A stretch of 64,000 nt of DNA, taken from Ascaphus truei (lineage: Eukaryota > Chordata > Amphibia > Anura > Ascaphidae). Of this stretch, positions 24,320 to 36,872 are shown one piece after another. Under the pieces are notes generated by a model that saw nothing but the letters and a program-made list of their open reading frames with translations, searched no databases and was not told the DNA's origin. Location: positions 49,185,301 to 49,249,300 of the forward strand of contig CM071568.1 in NCBI GenBank assembly GCA_036426205.1, written 5' to 3'. Position 1 is the stretch's first letter; every line of letters begins with the position of its first letter. A program made the translations under genes and the position numbers.

Positions 24320-24588
24320 AAAAATTATATATCTATAGATATAGCATTATATATATATATATCTTATATATATATATATACCTGTCTTCCCATAAGAGAA
24401 GGCAACAAAGCAGCAACACTCAGATTATAGCAAAAAGACATGTATTAGCAGTGACACAACAGCACACTTAAACCCAACTTTGGTCCTGGCAGGACCTTCC
24501 TCAGAGGGGTGCTCTATATATATGTACACACACACACAACCCCACCACACACAACACACACACACCACACACAAACAACACCACACAA

Positions 24589-24652
<64 letters not shown>

Positions 24653-24655
24653 CAC
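24320..24655. repeat. (AT)n and (CA)n microsatellites
   Basis: (AT)n at about 24345-24380 and a compound (CACACAAC)/(CA)n at 24525-24655. They flank a Penelope-type terminus. Confidence 0.9.
24473..24506 (-). ncRNA. Penelope-type terminus, hammerhead-like
   Basis: Minus: CTCTGAGGAAGGTCCTGCCA, then GGACCAAAGTTGGG. Exact CTGANGA box and a perfect GGTCC/GGACC stem; CAAA replaces GAAA. Confidence 0.4.
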
Positions 24656-25427
24656 GCGCCTAAAAAGAGCATCACATTAATCTGCCGTTGAAATAAAAGG
24701 GTATGCACCTTTGGGAAATGTGAAATTTCAATGAACCCTGAGACCTTCTTGTCCTGAAAAGCACTGATTCTGCAGCACTGATAGGGTTACAGTGGCAGGT
24801 TGCCTTCTGGCTTGAGATCGCTGTGCGTATGTGTGTGTGTTTCTCATGACTCCCTAACTGCCTCGCTTAGTTTTGTAAACAAACATTGCCTCACCTCGAT
24901 CTCATGTTTAAGTACATACAGTAACTTCTCCTGAGCTGCTGAAACACACCCAGGGATTGTATAATGCAACGGGAAGTAATTACCTCGTATCCCAGGCCTC
25001 TGTTTGCCCTGCTGGGGTTTTTCTTTTTGGCATTTAAGATTCGATTCATTGACGCTAACAAATGACAAAGGAAAATAAAAGATAAAAGGAGGCCAAGTGA
25101 AATGTGAGTCACGATTTACTGCTAACTGGTTCACAGTAAACTATGGTCAAGTGTTTACGATCGTATCAACAATGCAGTATATATTTAGACAGCCCCACCG
25201 GTGAATAGACGGCAGTAATCAGTTATTACTGCTTACAACCATCTTATTATCTAAGCTGTACAGTAACTTCTTATTTTGTACTTTACGAGCATTTCAAAGT
25301 AACAACGTTTAGCATGTGTGGGAAATAAGTGTACTGTTATCATACTTACAGCTACTTTTTCTTTTCCATCCTTATTTTAGGGCATTTTTTGCAGATAAAC
25401 TCAATAATATGCTTAAGTTGTATTCAA

Positions 25428-25512
25428 CACCCCGGTGCCAGGGACAATACTTGAAAACGAGAGGTAACTCTCAATGTATTACTTCCTGGTAAAACATTTG
25501 TGTAAATAAAAA
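25428..25512 (+). repeat. LINE/SINE 3' end with hairpin, copy 3
   Basis: Short, 5'-truncated copy with the same hairpin and (TAAA) tail. Confidence 0.75.
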
Positions 25513-25589
25513 AAATGGGAATATTGTGCTTGTTTTTTGTTTTTGTTACCTCCTCTCTCTTTCAGAATACCCTGAGGCTTAGAAGACAT

Positions 25590-25779
25590 GGGCCCTTATT
25601 CTGTTTGCTGCAATAGCTCAGTGCCGGCAATATCCTACAGAAAGCCCCAGTGACATCAACTGGGCTTCCCGGATTATTGTGTTACGCCCTTATTCTATGC
25701 ATGGCGATCAGCCCCATTGTAGTCAATGGGACTTTCTGTGTGATAGCGCCATGTATCGCACTTTATAGAATAAGGGCCA
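25590..25779. repeat. MITE with GGGCCCTTATTCT ends
   Basis: GGGCCCTTATTCT and AGAATAAGGGCC are inverted ends 190 bp apart, with an internal CGCCCTTATTCTAT copy. Confidence 0.6.
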
Positions 25780-27554
25780 TAGATCTCTATTCAAATGAAT
25801 GGGACTTCATAATTCATATTCACATGAAGGGGACTCACACCTTCCTTATAAAGATGAAGACAACTTCACAGCATATTGAATAGAGCCATATGAGACCAGA
25901 ATGAAGCTTTGTAGATGCTATAATGGAAGACCTTGAATGCTATTGGTAGTGTTGTGCCACGGGATGGAAACTTCTGCTGTACATAGCTAATCGATCAATG
26001 AAAACATATCCTAAAACTAAAGTTGTCTCCCAGTCTCAAGCACCCATGTACCCAGAGCACCTCCCCCTTAGTGAGCTCATTTTATATTTCTCGTTGGTGG
26101 ATTTTGGGATATAAAGTGGCCACGAGTAAGGGCACTTTTCCTTTCTTTGTTCCCCCCATGAATGGCATTGATGCATTTTAACCTTTGCAGTTCCAAGAAC
26201 ATCCTATATAAAGACAATAGAACATTCTATATGTAATATCTAACAACACAGAGAGATCTGTTTTAATTCCACTGCCCCCTCTAAAAAGTTTCCTTTTTTT
26301 ACAGTTTACATTTGTAATGAAAAATGAGAGGTAGTCAATCATAATCAGTAACCCCTTGTTCCCCTGACACTGCCCAAACACAGCAATGAGATGGCAGTGC
26401 CATTTTGTATTTGTTTTTGGATCAATGCTCACTTTAACTATAATAGTCCAATGGATCCAACACCTGGACAAATAAATAATGAGGATTATTGATCAAATTA
26501 GGTAAAAAACTAGAGTCAAAAAGGAAAAATATCTCTCAAAGAAAAAAAACCCCCTATTTAACACCATTGGATTTTGGGTCATTTAGAAACCCAGTGCTGT
26601 GTTTTCCCAGTTTTGCAGCTGAGATTATAGTAAATAACCCCCTTGGTCTTTTCATTTTGCCTATTGTGCCCATGCAGCCACACTTATATATGCAGTATAT
26701 CATGGCTTCGATAAGATAGCAACTCAATTGTGACCATGATCAGTAATAGTATTTCAGTCCTAGCTACTAACACTGAATAACTTGTGTTTTCACATACACA
26801 TTGTGCGGCATATCAAAAGCCCAGTCGATGAGTGACAGACAACTATTGACCTAGTTACTGTATATAGCGCCTTTTATTGAGAACAATACAGGATGAGTCA
26901 GGTAACATGCAAGTCATGAAAGAACAGAAGCATAAGGGTGGGAATGTTGGCTGGCTCTCAGGGTTGTTAACAAGTCTGCAAACAGCAGGAAGAGAGACAT
27001 GAGCAAGCATGTAAATCTAAGATTACTGTATAACATCATCTACGTAACCAGTTTGTCTCTAGACAGATTAACTCATTCAGTAGCACAAAGGAATATTGGC
27101 ACAACTGGACAATAAAAGAGTTAATTAAAAAAAACAACACAACAGGCACACCAAGGGGTTAATTCAATGTTCCGAAAAGATGCAATCTGCCGAGAACCCC
27201 CTGCGACCTTAATGGAGAATTTCAGCCACTTGCAGTGCGATCGGCCGTTTAGGATTATGTTGAATTATACCACAAGGGGTCTATTTATCAAAATCTCCCA
27301 GATGCCATATGGGGTCAGAAACAACAGAGAAAAGGAATAGCATTTCTTACTTTAATCTACTTTTCATGCATCAGTTTTGGAGCCGGTTATCCCTTTAGTC
27401 ACAATTAGCAAGTGTGTATTAAAGTTGCACAATGCAAATACACCTATGTGCCTGTGTTGTTGTTTCCTTGATAACACTGTACTTTACACTGTGCCTGGAC
27501 ATACATAATACACAAGACACGTAAGCTTATATATTTTAAACTCAAGAACCTTTG
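25780..27554. other. nothing recognised
   Basis: AT-rich, no coding signal. 26860-27140 may hold an old LTR fragment, unproven. Confidence 0.5.
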
Positions 27555-28245
27555 TGTTGGAACCTAAAAACCAGACCGAATGAAGGAGTTAAATAACACA
27601 AGTTTATTTCGACCGGAGTCAACAGGCACAACACAATACAAGGTTAAAGGCACAAACAAGGGTTACAGGGGGAATCCTAGATCACTAGATGCTGGGTGCC
27701 GCTTCACTAGGCTTCTCCAGGTCAGCTTCCTCTCCGTTGATCTCTGGGAACCTCGATACCGCTGGGGATGCTATTCAAGGAATAGCACTTTCAAATGTCC
27801 CACTCGTCTACCCGACCAGTGTGAATCGTGCTGATGGGACTATGACCCAGCAATGCTTTTCAGGGCCGGCCCGATATCTCCCAATGGGATAGGCACCTCG
27901 CAGTCTTGGATGAATAATGGCTCCGATTTTAGAGTCACAGTTCTCCAGACCTGAATGCACACCCCTCCCCACTCATCACCCACCCACATTTAGATAATAA
28001 ACCCCAGATTCCTTTGTGTGCTGGCTAAGCGAATTACCACCAAAGCACACAAAAGAGACGTAGAATTCAGCATCACATTCCACATGGGGTTAGAATAAAC
28101 GTTTACAATGCACTAAGCACTATGCAGGTTGGCCATCTTGGCCACAATAAGATGGGATAGTATAACAGAACCTTGGCATCCATCTTGACCGGTAGGGGCA
28201 ATCACTGGGCTTAACTTTAAATATGATGGCCAAATTGCTCCTACA
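27555..28245 (-). repeat. probable solo LTR
   Basis: Reads TGTAGGAGCAATTTGG on the minus strand, has AATAAA at about 27613-27608, and ends CAACA. The layout is LTR-like. No matching partner, primer site or clear target duplication is present. Confidence 0.4.
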
Positions 28246-29126
28246 GTCACATGGATGGCGTGGGAATTGAACATGCATGCGCAGTCAGGTCTAGAAACAT
28301 AATCATTTGACTGGACAGCCCTCAGTCTGATGATTGTAGAAATCCCATTGTTCCCTGTTGCAGTGACTGTATGCGCAGTTCAATTTGTAAATGCGATTTT
28401 CACAATACATTTGGTCAAAATCTACATCTGTAACTTTGTTTCAGATCTCAAAACATAATTTATTACACCTGCTTTGAAGAGCTTTAATTAAGTCCATCAA
28501 GGTTATTCATATTTGCCCAAAACTCTGTTGGTCCCAAAGATTAAGAAACATCCCACCAAATGGCCCCAGAAGAGCTCCGCTCCATTTAAATTAATAGGAC
28601 TAACGACTTCTGCAAAACAGGGAAGGGCGAGCATATTACAATGGGGTCTACTGTATGTGGGAGGAATGGTCACGTTTGCCATGTATTCAGGACTGTGAGA
28701 GATTTTAGGGTTGGACAGTAGAATTATTCTGCTTTCCTGGTATGCTACTATATGCAACCACGTACATATTGTTCAGGGGCGTAACTACACTACTGCAAAA
28801 CCCTGTAAGGCAGGGGGGGCCTAGAGCAGGGGAGCCCTGGTTGGCAGGCACTGGAAGTGGGGCATGATCAGAGGTCGGACCCAATCTCTGTGTTTGGCTG
28901 CTGGGGCCTTTGTTTGCTGCAGGCCTTCACGCTAGGACCCCTCTGCCGGTGTACCCGTGTCCCGGCTGGCGCCAAAAGTCAGGCCCATCCAGAAACCTTG
29001 CCTAACTTCTGCATCCGCCCGCATGGCCCCAGCTTTACACTGACGCAGGACCAGCGGCCTCGCTCCTTCACATATTTCCCACAAGGCAAGGTAGGGGGGT
29101 GGATTGAGTAAAAGAGAGGGGGGTTG
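28246..29126. other. nothing recognised
   Basis: Includes GGGGCGTAACTACACTAC at 28776, a possible repeat end, but no partner was found. Confidence 0.45.
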
Positions 29127-30112
29127 AGTGTGAGAGGAAGGAGGGATTGAGTGTGAGAGTTAGAGAAGAGGGGGTAGAGGGACAGAGTTAGAGAGGAGGA
29201 GGGAGAAAGGGTTACAGAGGAAAGGGGAAGAGTGAGAGAGTTAGAGAGGAGGGGGAAATGTGAGAGAGTTACAGAGGAGGAGGAAGAGAGAATTAGAGAG
29301 GAAAGGGGAAGAATGAGAGAGTTAGAGAGGTGGGGGAGAGTGAGAAAGTTAAAGAGGAGAGAAGAGGGTGGAAGAGTTAGAGAGAAGGGTGGGAGAGTTA
29401 GGCTGAGCTCATACACTCTTCTTGCTTGCGAGACTGCGAGCTCTTGCTGCAGTAGCACACGCGATCTGTGCTCATAGTGTAGGAGGTTATTGGGGGCGTG
29501 GTCATGACATCACGGAGCTGGTTCGCCGTGATTGGCCGAACTGCTCACGCGACGCGGCCGTGACGCGGCTGCTGCTTGAAAGGACACATTTCTTGCCTAT
29601 TCAAAATGCGGTCGCTCCGTCGTGCACGTGCGTACTGGGAGCGACCTCATGGGACCCTGCCCTTTGTGCTTGGCGCGTGCACGCGCGTGCGCAAGCGCTA
29701 ACACACACACTATAAGCTCAGCCTAAGAGAGAAGGTTGGGAGTGTTAGAGAGAAGGGTGGGAGTGTTAGAGAGAAGGAGGGAGAGTTGGAGAACATTGTG
29801 GTGAGTTAGAGGAGGAGCAGAGAGAATTAGGAGGAGTGGAGAGAGTTAGGGCAGGAGCAGAGAGAGTTAGAGAGAAGTATGGGAGAGTTAGAGAGAAGGG
29901 TGGAGAGTTGGAGAGGAGGGGAGAGTTAGAGAGGAGGGGGGGAGAGTTAGACGGGAGAAGAGAGAGTTAGGGAGGAGGAGTGGGGAGAGTTAGAGACGGG
30001 AGAAGAGTTAGAGAGGAGGAGTGGGGAGAGTTAGAGTAGGAGCAGAGTGTTAGAGAGGAGGGGAGAGTTAGAGATGGAAGAAGCATTAGAGAGGAAGGAG
30101 AAGAGAATGACG
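29127..30112 (+). repeat. GAGAGTTAGAGAGGAGGGG minisatellite array
   Basis: Degenerate purine-rich units of 16-20 bp on both sides of MITE copy D (29127-29397 and 29727-30112). Both strands are low complexity. Confidence 0.85.
29401..29723. repeat. Harbinger-type MITE, copy D
   Basis: GGCTGAGCTCATA/TATAAGCTCAGCC ends, flanked TTA/TAA. Inserted in the middle of the GAGAGTTAG array. Confidence 0.65.
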
Positions 30113-30344
30113 GGGGTGGGGGTGGCTTTAAAACATTTTTTGCAGGGGGGGGAATTGTATTTATGCCACTGATATTGTTCATACGTTGCTCATGACGTGT
30201 CACATGTATATCTACCAACTGTGGTAACTCACTCAGAACTGGCTGAGCTTACTCCTGGATATCACAATCTGGGGGTCACCCTTTTACTACAGGGCCCAGA
30301 AATGACCATATTATATTGTAAAGATTTCAGGCTGCAGAATTGCC

Positions 30345-30408
30345 ATTCTTTACATGCTTAATTCTTTACATGCTTAATTCTTTACATGCTTAATTCTTAA
30401 CATGCTTA
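30345..30408 (+). repeat. 16-bp tandem repeat, four units
   Basis: ATTCTTTACATGCTTA four times (last unit with one change), directly next to the MITE whose tip is ATGCTTAA. Confidence 0.9.
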
Positions 30409-30583
30409 ACATTGTTTCAGCCTGACTTCCACATGAAATGTAGACATGGGTGGTTAATTATTATATGGAGCTAATAAAGCAGAACTATTGTGAAATGTTC
30501 TAATAATGTCTTAATTGAGTGGAGCCAATGTTACGTATGACAGGTAATGCTTGTGGAAGTCAGGCCGAAACAATTTTAAGCAT
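30402..30583. repeat. MITE with 32-bp inverted ends
   Basis: ATGCTTAACATTGTTTCAGC... at the left and its complement at 30552-30583, two mismatches over 32 bp. AT-rich interior, no ORF. Confidence 0.7.
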
Positions 30584-31155
30584 CTGTTCCACAGCTAAAT
30601 CTGTGTCATGAAATGTCTACTAAACAAGATAATAGCTCTTGCACAGAGGCCTGTGTCCCATTGGGAAATGCTTCTGGTTTTGGTTTCTGTTTATCTCACT
30701 CAGAGTACAAACATCTGAGATGTACTTTCGTGCAAACATCCATCCATCCATCCATCCACCCTAACGCCCTCATTCAATCTTCTGTGCAGCCACATTCTCA
30801 GCTCTGGGGAATATTCGAGTCCCATTCATTTGAAAGGAGCTGGACTCTTCTTGGTCACTGGGAAGCAGTTTTATGGCATATTGGCTAATGGCCTCCAGTA
30901 GGGATGCAGACCACTTAGCAATATGTACAGTTATAAACAAATGAAAGCGTCCGGTAATGTCACAGATTCCCAATCATTTTTATAAATCTGTATAAAATAG
31001 CAAGTATAATAGTATTTTAAACCTCTACATATCAACTTATAGCAATGAGCACAATGATAGTGAACTGATGGCTGTGATATGATTAATGTGTTGAATATCA
31101 GTAATTGGTTCCATTTTTAATTCATATAGAAATGAACAACAACAAGGGTGTAGAT

Positions 31156-31290
31156 CAGGGGTGGCCAACTCCTGTCCTCAAGGGCCACCAACAGACCAGG
31201 TATTAGGGATATCCCTGCTTCAGCACAGGTGGCTCAATCAGTCCCTGTTTCAGCACAGGTGGCTATATCTGAGGCTCAGACTAATTGCAA
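31156..31290. repeat. hAT palindromic MITE, copy 3 (partial)
   Basis: Starts CAGGGGTGGCCAACTCC. The centre repeats CAGCACAGGTGGCT and the right end is lost. Confidence 0.6.
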
Positions 31291-31358
31291 TATACAACCA
31301 AAAGTTGGCTTTTACAGTATGTGGGGAATTTAAATGGTCAACAAACTTTGTTCAAATC

Positions 31359-31462
31359 CAGTGTATCTGTCCAGTGTGTCTGTCCTGTGTGTCTGTACTG
31401 TGTGTCTGTCCAGTGTTCCTGTCCAGTGTGTCTGTCCTGTGTGTCTGTCCTGTGTGGCTGGA
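31359..31462 (+). repeat. 13-bp minisatellite, about eight units
   Basis: CAGTGTGTCTGTC/CTGTGTGTCTGTC units. The open frames across it are artefacts. Confidence 0.9.
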
Positions 31463-31695
31463 ATGTCTATTAGAATGTAGAGTGCATCCATTGAACTTTG
31501 CATACGTTCTTCTTAACTTAAGGGCACTGGTGTAACTCATTCAAGTGATATAGTGTGGTGTACAAAAAATGCAGTGGCCTTAAAATAGTGTGAAATTATC
31601 ATATTTGCCAGTTAAGTCCAGATCAACAGCATAAAAATGAACCAGTCCTGACTTTGTATTTCCCTTTGCCATTCTATAAGGAGAACACATTAACC

Positions 31696-31728
<33 letters not shown>

Positions 31729-32999
31729 GTGTTGACTAGTGAGTTCGCTGGTAGATACGAATTCTGCATGACCTTTGGATAGGCTCATGCACCTTAAAGG
31801 TAAACTGGTGGACTATGAGAATATATTATAGCTGGGAATCCAGACCAGAAATTGTATGCATCCATCTCTCAGGCTAAAAGGAGAATCCTTCCAGTTTCTA
31901 CACCAGTGGTAAGGAGTACGGCAGGGGCTTCAGTACCTAGAATAGCTAAGTGTAGCCAAGGACAAATAGGCCTGCAAGGCTGGTGAAAATAATCCGCAAA
32001 AGGAGACTGGGATAAAAGTTAATGGGAGCCATGTTCTTGTTTTCTTAGCCCCCTTGACACCCAGAAGGGCAGACACGCATTGCAGATTTATATCTGTGTC
32101 AAATAGCAGTTTAAACTGATTATCTTTTTGTGTTCTTACTCACTTTGGACCAGAAACACAACACTCTGGCAGCCTATTGAACATTACCTTAACCTAAGTT
32201 ATTTACAATAAGTCATACTTCTCTACCTCTCGCCAGTAAAAGCCATATTCCGCAGTCTGAATGTGACCAACGCCCAAGTATGCTAAGATTGAATTAACAC
32301 GGTGTTATATTAAAATAACATTGTGTTAACCCTTTTCTAATGAACTCTTTTTGCATACCACAGGAAAATATCAGGCATTCCTGTTTTCGGTAGCATAGTG
32401 TTATTTTCAGTGATTTAATGATTTAGTGAGTCAGGCTTTTGTTCTGTAGGTCAGCGTCAGTACCCGGCAGTACAAGGATTAGCACACTATGGGAAAAGGC
32501 ACTCTATTTACATTTTGTATCGGTCTCAACTGAAAGTACAGGATGATTGATTGGGGGGGGTGTTTTTTCAATCTTTGCCAATTAAAACTGACAACCACAT
32601 TCCTAAATATAAACTTTTGTCTTAAGCTGGAATTTAAGGTGACAGAGTTATGATAGTGAGTAATCCCTAAATGGGAGCCTCTAAACTATAATGTCCTCTC
32701 TTTTAATCCTATTAGGGTTAATCATAAGGTTACAATGACCTAGTTTTTGTCAAGGAATTTCCTTATTTGTTCACTATGGGAAGTGTGGTGCCTGTTTCCT
32801 GTTTCCTTGCAATACAGCTGTTTGTTACATTAAGACCAATAGAAGACCAATATAAACAATGCACTGTAACAAACTAGGATGTGTTTCCTACAGAGAGAGA
32901 AACATTTTGACTTTGTAAATGTATATATTTTTTCCTGTTGTATTTTTATCCCATTAGCTTTACATGCATGTGCCTATTTCTTGCTCTATGTTGTGTGTT
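31463..32999. other. nothing recognised except a (TTA)n
   Basis: Single-copy-looking AT-rich sequence. Confidence 0.5.
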
Positions 33000-33500
33000 C
33001 TATAGTGCCGGGGCGTGCTACGCCGTGCGTGTGCATGGCAGTTATAGATGGCTGAGGTCAGCCAGCCCTTCTATACAGGACCGCGCGCGTGCACGGCAGG
33101 GAGCCGACAGACAGCGGCGAAGACAGTGGGAAGGATGATTTCGTGCCGCTACTGGTGCTTAAATGTATGTATGTGTGTGCGTGGATATGTGTTTGTATGG
33201 CTGTGTGTGTGTGTACGTGTGTGTGTCAATGAGAGCACAAATAAAAAAAAATATTTAATATTTATAAAACTTTTTTTTCTTTAAAAAATCTTATTTAGGA
33301 CTTTCTTCACTCACACAACCCACACACACGCACACGCACACGCACACGCACACACAAACACACACACACACATATACACATACACACACATACACAGTAA
33401 CTGTAGCTCCCGGCTCTATAACAGGGAAAAGCACGCGGCACGTGCACTCGCGTTCGCACAGGCACGCGCGTGCGCATGGCCGCATGCAGTATAGAACGGG
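33000..33500. repeat. GC-rich MITE-like segment with TG/CA microsatellites
   Basis: Ends TTCTATAGTGCCGG and GCAGTATAGAAC are inverted. CpG-rich arms enclose (TG)n at 33165-33240 and (CA)n at 33310-33400. Possibly a further Harbinger relative; no clear target duplication. Confidence 0.4.
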
Positions 33501-33634
33501 CCTTATTTGTCGTTGTTATAAATAATTATCTTATGTGTACAGTTGACACAAATGGAGAGGTTTGATAAAGTGTTTATCTATTAGGATAGCTTGGGCCTTT
33601 CTCTTGTTCACCATAGTATAAGCACTGTCAGTGT

Positions 33635-34010
33635 CAGATTTCCCATTAGGCCCAGGCCTAAGGCGGCAAAATTTTGGGGCGGCAAACATTTCCGCCCCAA
33701 TATAATTTTGCCGCGCTGTCGGGCCTATCGAACCTAAGGGGAAGGTACTTGCCTGTGTCGGCCGCCTCCTTTCTGCTGCCCTCCTGCTCTTTTGGAATCC
33801 TGGCATCAAATGATGCTGTAGATGTCCCCATCATGACGTCACACGGCGTCTAGTTGCCATGGGAAATGACGTCTTGATGTTGTGTTTCCATGGCAACGCG
33901 CCGCCATACGACGTGACGTTGGTGACTTCGCTGCGCCATTTGACGCCGAGATTCCAAAGGAGCAGGAGGGCGGCACCAAGGTTGCGGCAGACACAGGCAA
34001 GTGCCATGGG
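33635..34010. repeat. GC-rich MITE-like repeat
   Basis: GGCGGCAAAATTTTGGGGC is followed closely by its inverted partner GCCCCAATATAATTTTGCCG. The interior has TGACGTCA and TTTGACGCC motifs shared with hAT family B. Boundaries uncertain. Confidence 0.4.
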
Positions 34011-34027
34011 GCAGTAAATTTGATCAA

Positions 34028-34835
34028 TGAAGGCTCACACTGAGCAAAGTGCAAGAGGTGGAGTGGATGGTGGCTACAGCACAGGTCATGGTGAGCAAAT
34101 GTTGGGATCCACACACATATCATCTTCAGCCCTTGTCGATCCACTGGGTGAAGGCCTCCCCAAATATCTTCCAGGTACTGTGGTTACAAGTCTCTCTTTT
34201 CCATGTTGCTCCAACAAATGTTGTGATTTCATCGTCCCATCTTGGTCATCGTCTTGGTCTTATAATTTCCCTTAGAATCGAGTTCCATCTTTGTCCAGTG
34301 ATGGTCATTTCTTCTTGCAACATGTCTGTTCCACTGCCATTTGCATTTTTTCACTTTTACGTCCCTCTTTTTTGTTTGCTTCTGAATCCAGTTATTATTT
34401 TTCCTGCCTCTTTGCGTAATGCATCTCCCCATACTTCTTTGCATGGTTGAAAGCTTCTAAATTATCTTCACATTTAGGGTCCAAGTTGACATCCATACGT
34501 GAGCATGGGCAGAATACACTGGTCGAATACTTTCCTCTTGAGACGCAGTGGAAGGTTTCTTAAAAGATTGTCTTGTTTCTGGCAAATGCGCTCTATCCAG
34601 TCTTTATTATTATATTGATTTTATTCTAAAGGTTCCCATTGATACGTGCGGGCAAAGGTACACATAATTTTCAACTTCCTCTAGTTATATTCTAATTATT
34701 TAGATCGCTGTGGAGTTTACACATTTGTTGAACATCACTTTAGTCTTGTTGAGGTTCATATGGAGGTCCATCTTCTTACTTGCCTCAGCAAGTTCTCTGA
34801 TTTATTGCTGGAGATCTTCTGGACATTATGGACCC
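34028..34835 (-). pseudogene. RTE-clade LINE RT remnant
   Basis: Minus strand, several frames: LAEASKKMDLHMNLNKTKVM at about 34780-34720, ENYVYLCPHVSMGT, LKRKVFDQCILPMLTYG, then KCKWQWNRHVARRNDHHWTK (34353-34294) and a Trp/Asp-rich end. These match the C-terminal half of the RTE/BovB RT (KWQWAGHVARR.D.RW). Stops are frequent. The catalytic motifs upstream are not present. Confidence 0.8.
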
Positions 34836-34911
34836 CCCCCCTGCAGTTAGCTTCATTGCAGCAAGGAGTATGAAAATCATGTCTCTAATTGCTATTCCCC
34901 CATGTCAAATA

Positions 34912-35132
34912 GGAAGAGGGAGTGGCTTAGTGAGTAAGGACACTGACTGGCACTGAGAGTTTGAAGCAGGGGAACCTGGTTCAATTCCCAGTGTCGGCTC
35001 CTTGGGCAAGTCACTTTATCTCCCTGTGCCTCAGACACCACAAACAGATTGTAATCTCCACAAAATGTCTCTGTAAAGCGCTACGTGAAACAAGCAGCGC
35101 TATACATGCTATTATTATTATTATTATTAAAT
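34912..35132 (+). repeat. tRNA-derived SINE
   Basis: A-box TGGCTTAGTGAGTAAGG (34923-34939) and B-box GGTTCAATTCC (34978-34988) at tRNA spacing, then a body with CTCCCTGTGCCTCAGACACC, an L2-like 3' segment (GTAAAGCGCTACGTG...AGCGCTATACA) and an (ATT)n tail. A partial body copy is near 18728-18770. It is a SINE, not a working tRNA gene. Confidence 0.85.
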
Positions 35133-36040
35133 CCAGGCCTTCTATCAGTATTAGATAAAACGGCGTGCAAGTCCTAAAATTGCGTTCATATAATAAACAT
35201 ATTTTTAAGCATGTTCTAACCTTCATATAGTGTTTGCAATCCAGGTTTTAAGACATGGCTATAAAAGTGAACATGCTGGGTATGTGCATCCTCCCTCTTC
35301 CACAGGTATTCCCATAAAGCTTCACCCTACAAAGCCACGATCATTACGTAGAGAGGCAGCAACGCATTCAATGACATCAATATTGTCATCATCAGCATTT
35401 TAAACCATAGACATTTTTTAACCCTTCCCCCCCCCCCAAAAAAAATGACGAAAAAAAGAAACACAATCAGAAATCTGTAGAGTGTTTCATGGTGGACCTC
35501 TCCTCTCCCCCCATTAAAACCTCTTTCTTTAGAGATCAAACATTCTTCAGCTTTGAAGTCGCCCCAACTTGCATAGTTTCTAATATGAAACTATGATACG
35601 GGTATTTTGTTCCTGTAGAACTGTTGTGGGAAGGAAACAGCTCTCCCGGAAATCATGCAGTGGGTTTAAAGCAACTCCATAACACAGTGCAAAAAAACAA
35701 ACCCTCAGCATTTAATAGTGACTAATAATGCATAAACAGGCTTACCTAATTGAGGAAGGCAAAGTTACCCAAACGTCATCAATGTGATTTCAGGTCAGTC
35801 TTTGCTTTGTTTTTTTAACCGTTTTTGTGCCTTCCTAATTACAGGTCTACCTGTTTGGGAATAGATTGCTGCAGATTTAACCCAGCTACTGTATATCTTA
35901 TCTTATACTATATTAGTGAAAGCACTGTATGTTTGCCTGCCTGGATGTCCGGTGTCCCTAGGGGAAATCTCATTGGTCCCTTGGCCCGCCCGCCCCCGCA
36001 CACCTCTCATTGGCCTGAAGCGGAGTGACGGGCCAAAGGA
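35133..36040. other. nothing recognised
   Basis: 35960-36040 has CATTGGTCCCTTGGCCCG and a near-inverted GTGACGGGCCAAAGG, a small unassigned MITE-like hairpin. Confidence 0.4.
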
Positions 36041-36045
36041 CACAC

Positions 36046-36049
<4 letters not shown>

Positions 36050-36087
<38 letters not shown>

Positions 36088-36160
36088 CTGTGGCTAACGA
36101 AATGCTTTTATTTGTGCGAGCTTTCGAGATATACTGATCTCTTTTTCCGGCGATGTTACA
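36050..36160 (-). repeat. (CA)n plus Neptune-like Penelope terminus
   Basis: (CA)n at 36052-36085 followed by CTGTGGCTAACGAAATGC and a GAGATATACTGATCTC hairpin next to CTTTCGA. Typical of one Penelope subclass; inferred. Confidence 0.35.
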
Positions 36161-36634
36161 ATGAATGAAGCAAGCACAAGGTATACTTAAAAACAGTGTC
36201 TCTTGGAATGTTATCTGTGCTAGTCCTTCCCCCGGTGTGGATGTGTTTTATGGCTAGAGGTGTCAAAAGGTTCCTGAAAGCAAGCGATGTAAGAGTGTGT
36301 GTGTGTGTGTATCTGTGTGAATATAAATTAATGGAGAGCCCACAGTGTATACAGTGCTTTACAAAAAGGTGCGTGGGGAGTGGGAGTGGATATAAATGGT
36401 GTGGGTAGGTGTGGAAATGTGAGAGATTGTAGCACAACTAAAAGTGTGTGTGGATACTATGTGGTCCCTATAGGTGTATAGGGATGGAAAAACAAGGAGT
36501 ATAAGTACAGTATGTGTAAGAGACAGCTGTGTGTGCATACATATAGCAAAGTATGTACAGACATGGCCTATAGTACTCATGGGAAGAGAGTTCACTTGTG
36601 TCAGTAATGACTCATAAAATTACGATCTCTGTTT

Positions 36635-36872
36635 AATATAGGCAGATACTCAGCTCCTGTGAGATGAGATAAAGGTACCACACTAGAAGAAGCCTTAGCG
36701 GGCGAAACGCGTTGGTGGGACTTCTATGCTGCAAGCCCTGCATGCTGGCACTTCATTTGGACTTTATACCTGCTGTGCATACCCCCGGATGTAACCTCTC
36801 ACTCGTGGCTATGTTTACCTGAGACTTCAGTGTCACTACCATCTCACAGGAGCCGAGTATCTGCCTATATTA
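36635..36872 (+). repeat. Penelope-type terminal repeat with inverted arms and hammerhead-like core
   Basis: AATATAGGCAGATACTCAGC (36635-) and its complement (ends 36872) flank about 170 bp that contains AGAAGAAGCCTTAGCGGGC then GAAACGCGT at 36685-36712. AT-rich tail follows to about 37380. Confidence 0.5.

Noticed and set aside
24425..24708. open frames of His/Thr or Cys/Val repeats
   Set aside because: Translation of a (CA)n microsatellite.
29232..29477. Glu/Arg-rich frame
   Set aside because: Translation of the GA-rich array.
30345..31462. CRISPR-like arrays
   Set aside because: Direct tandem repeats without spacers in vertebrate DNA.
34923..34988. tRNA gene
   Set aside because: A and B boxes belong to a SINE; no full cloverleaf is formed.
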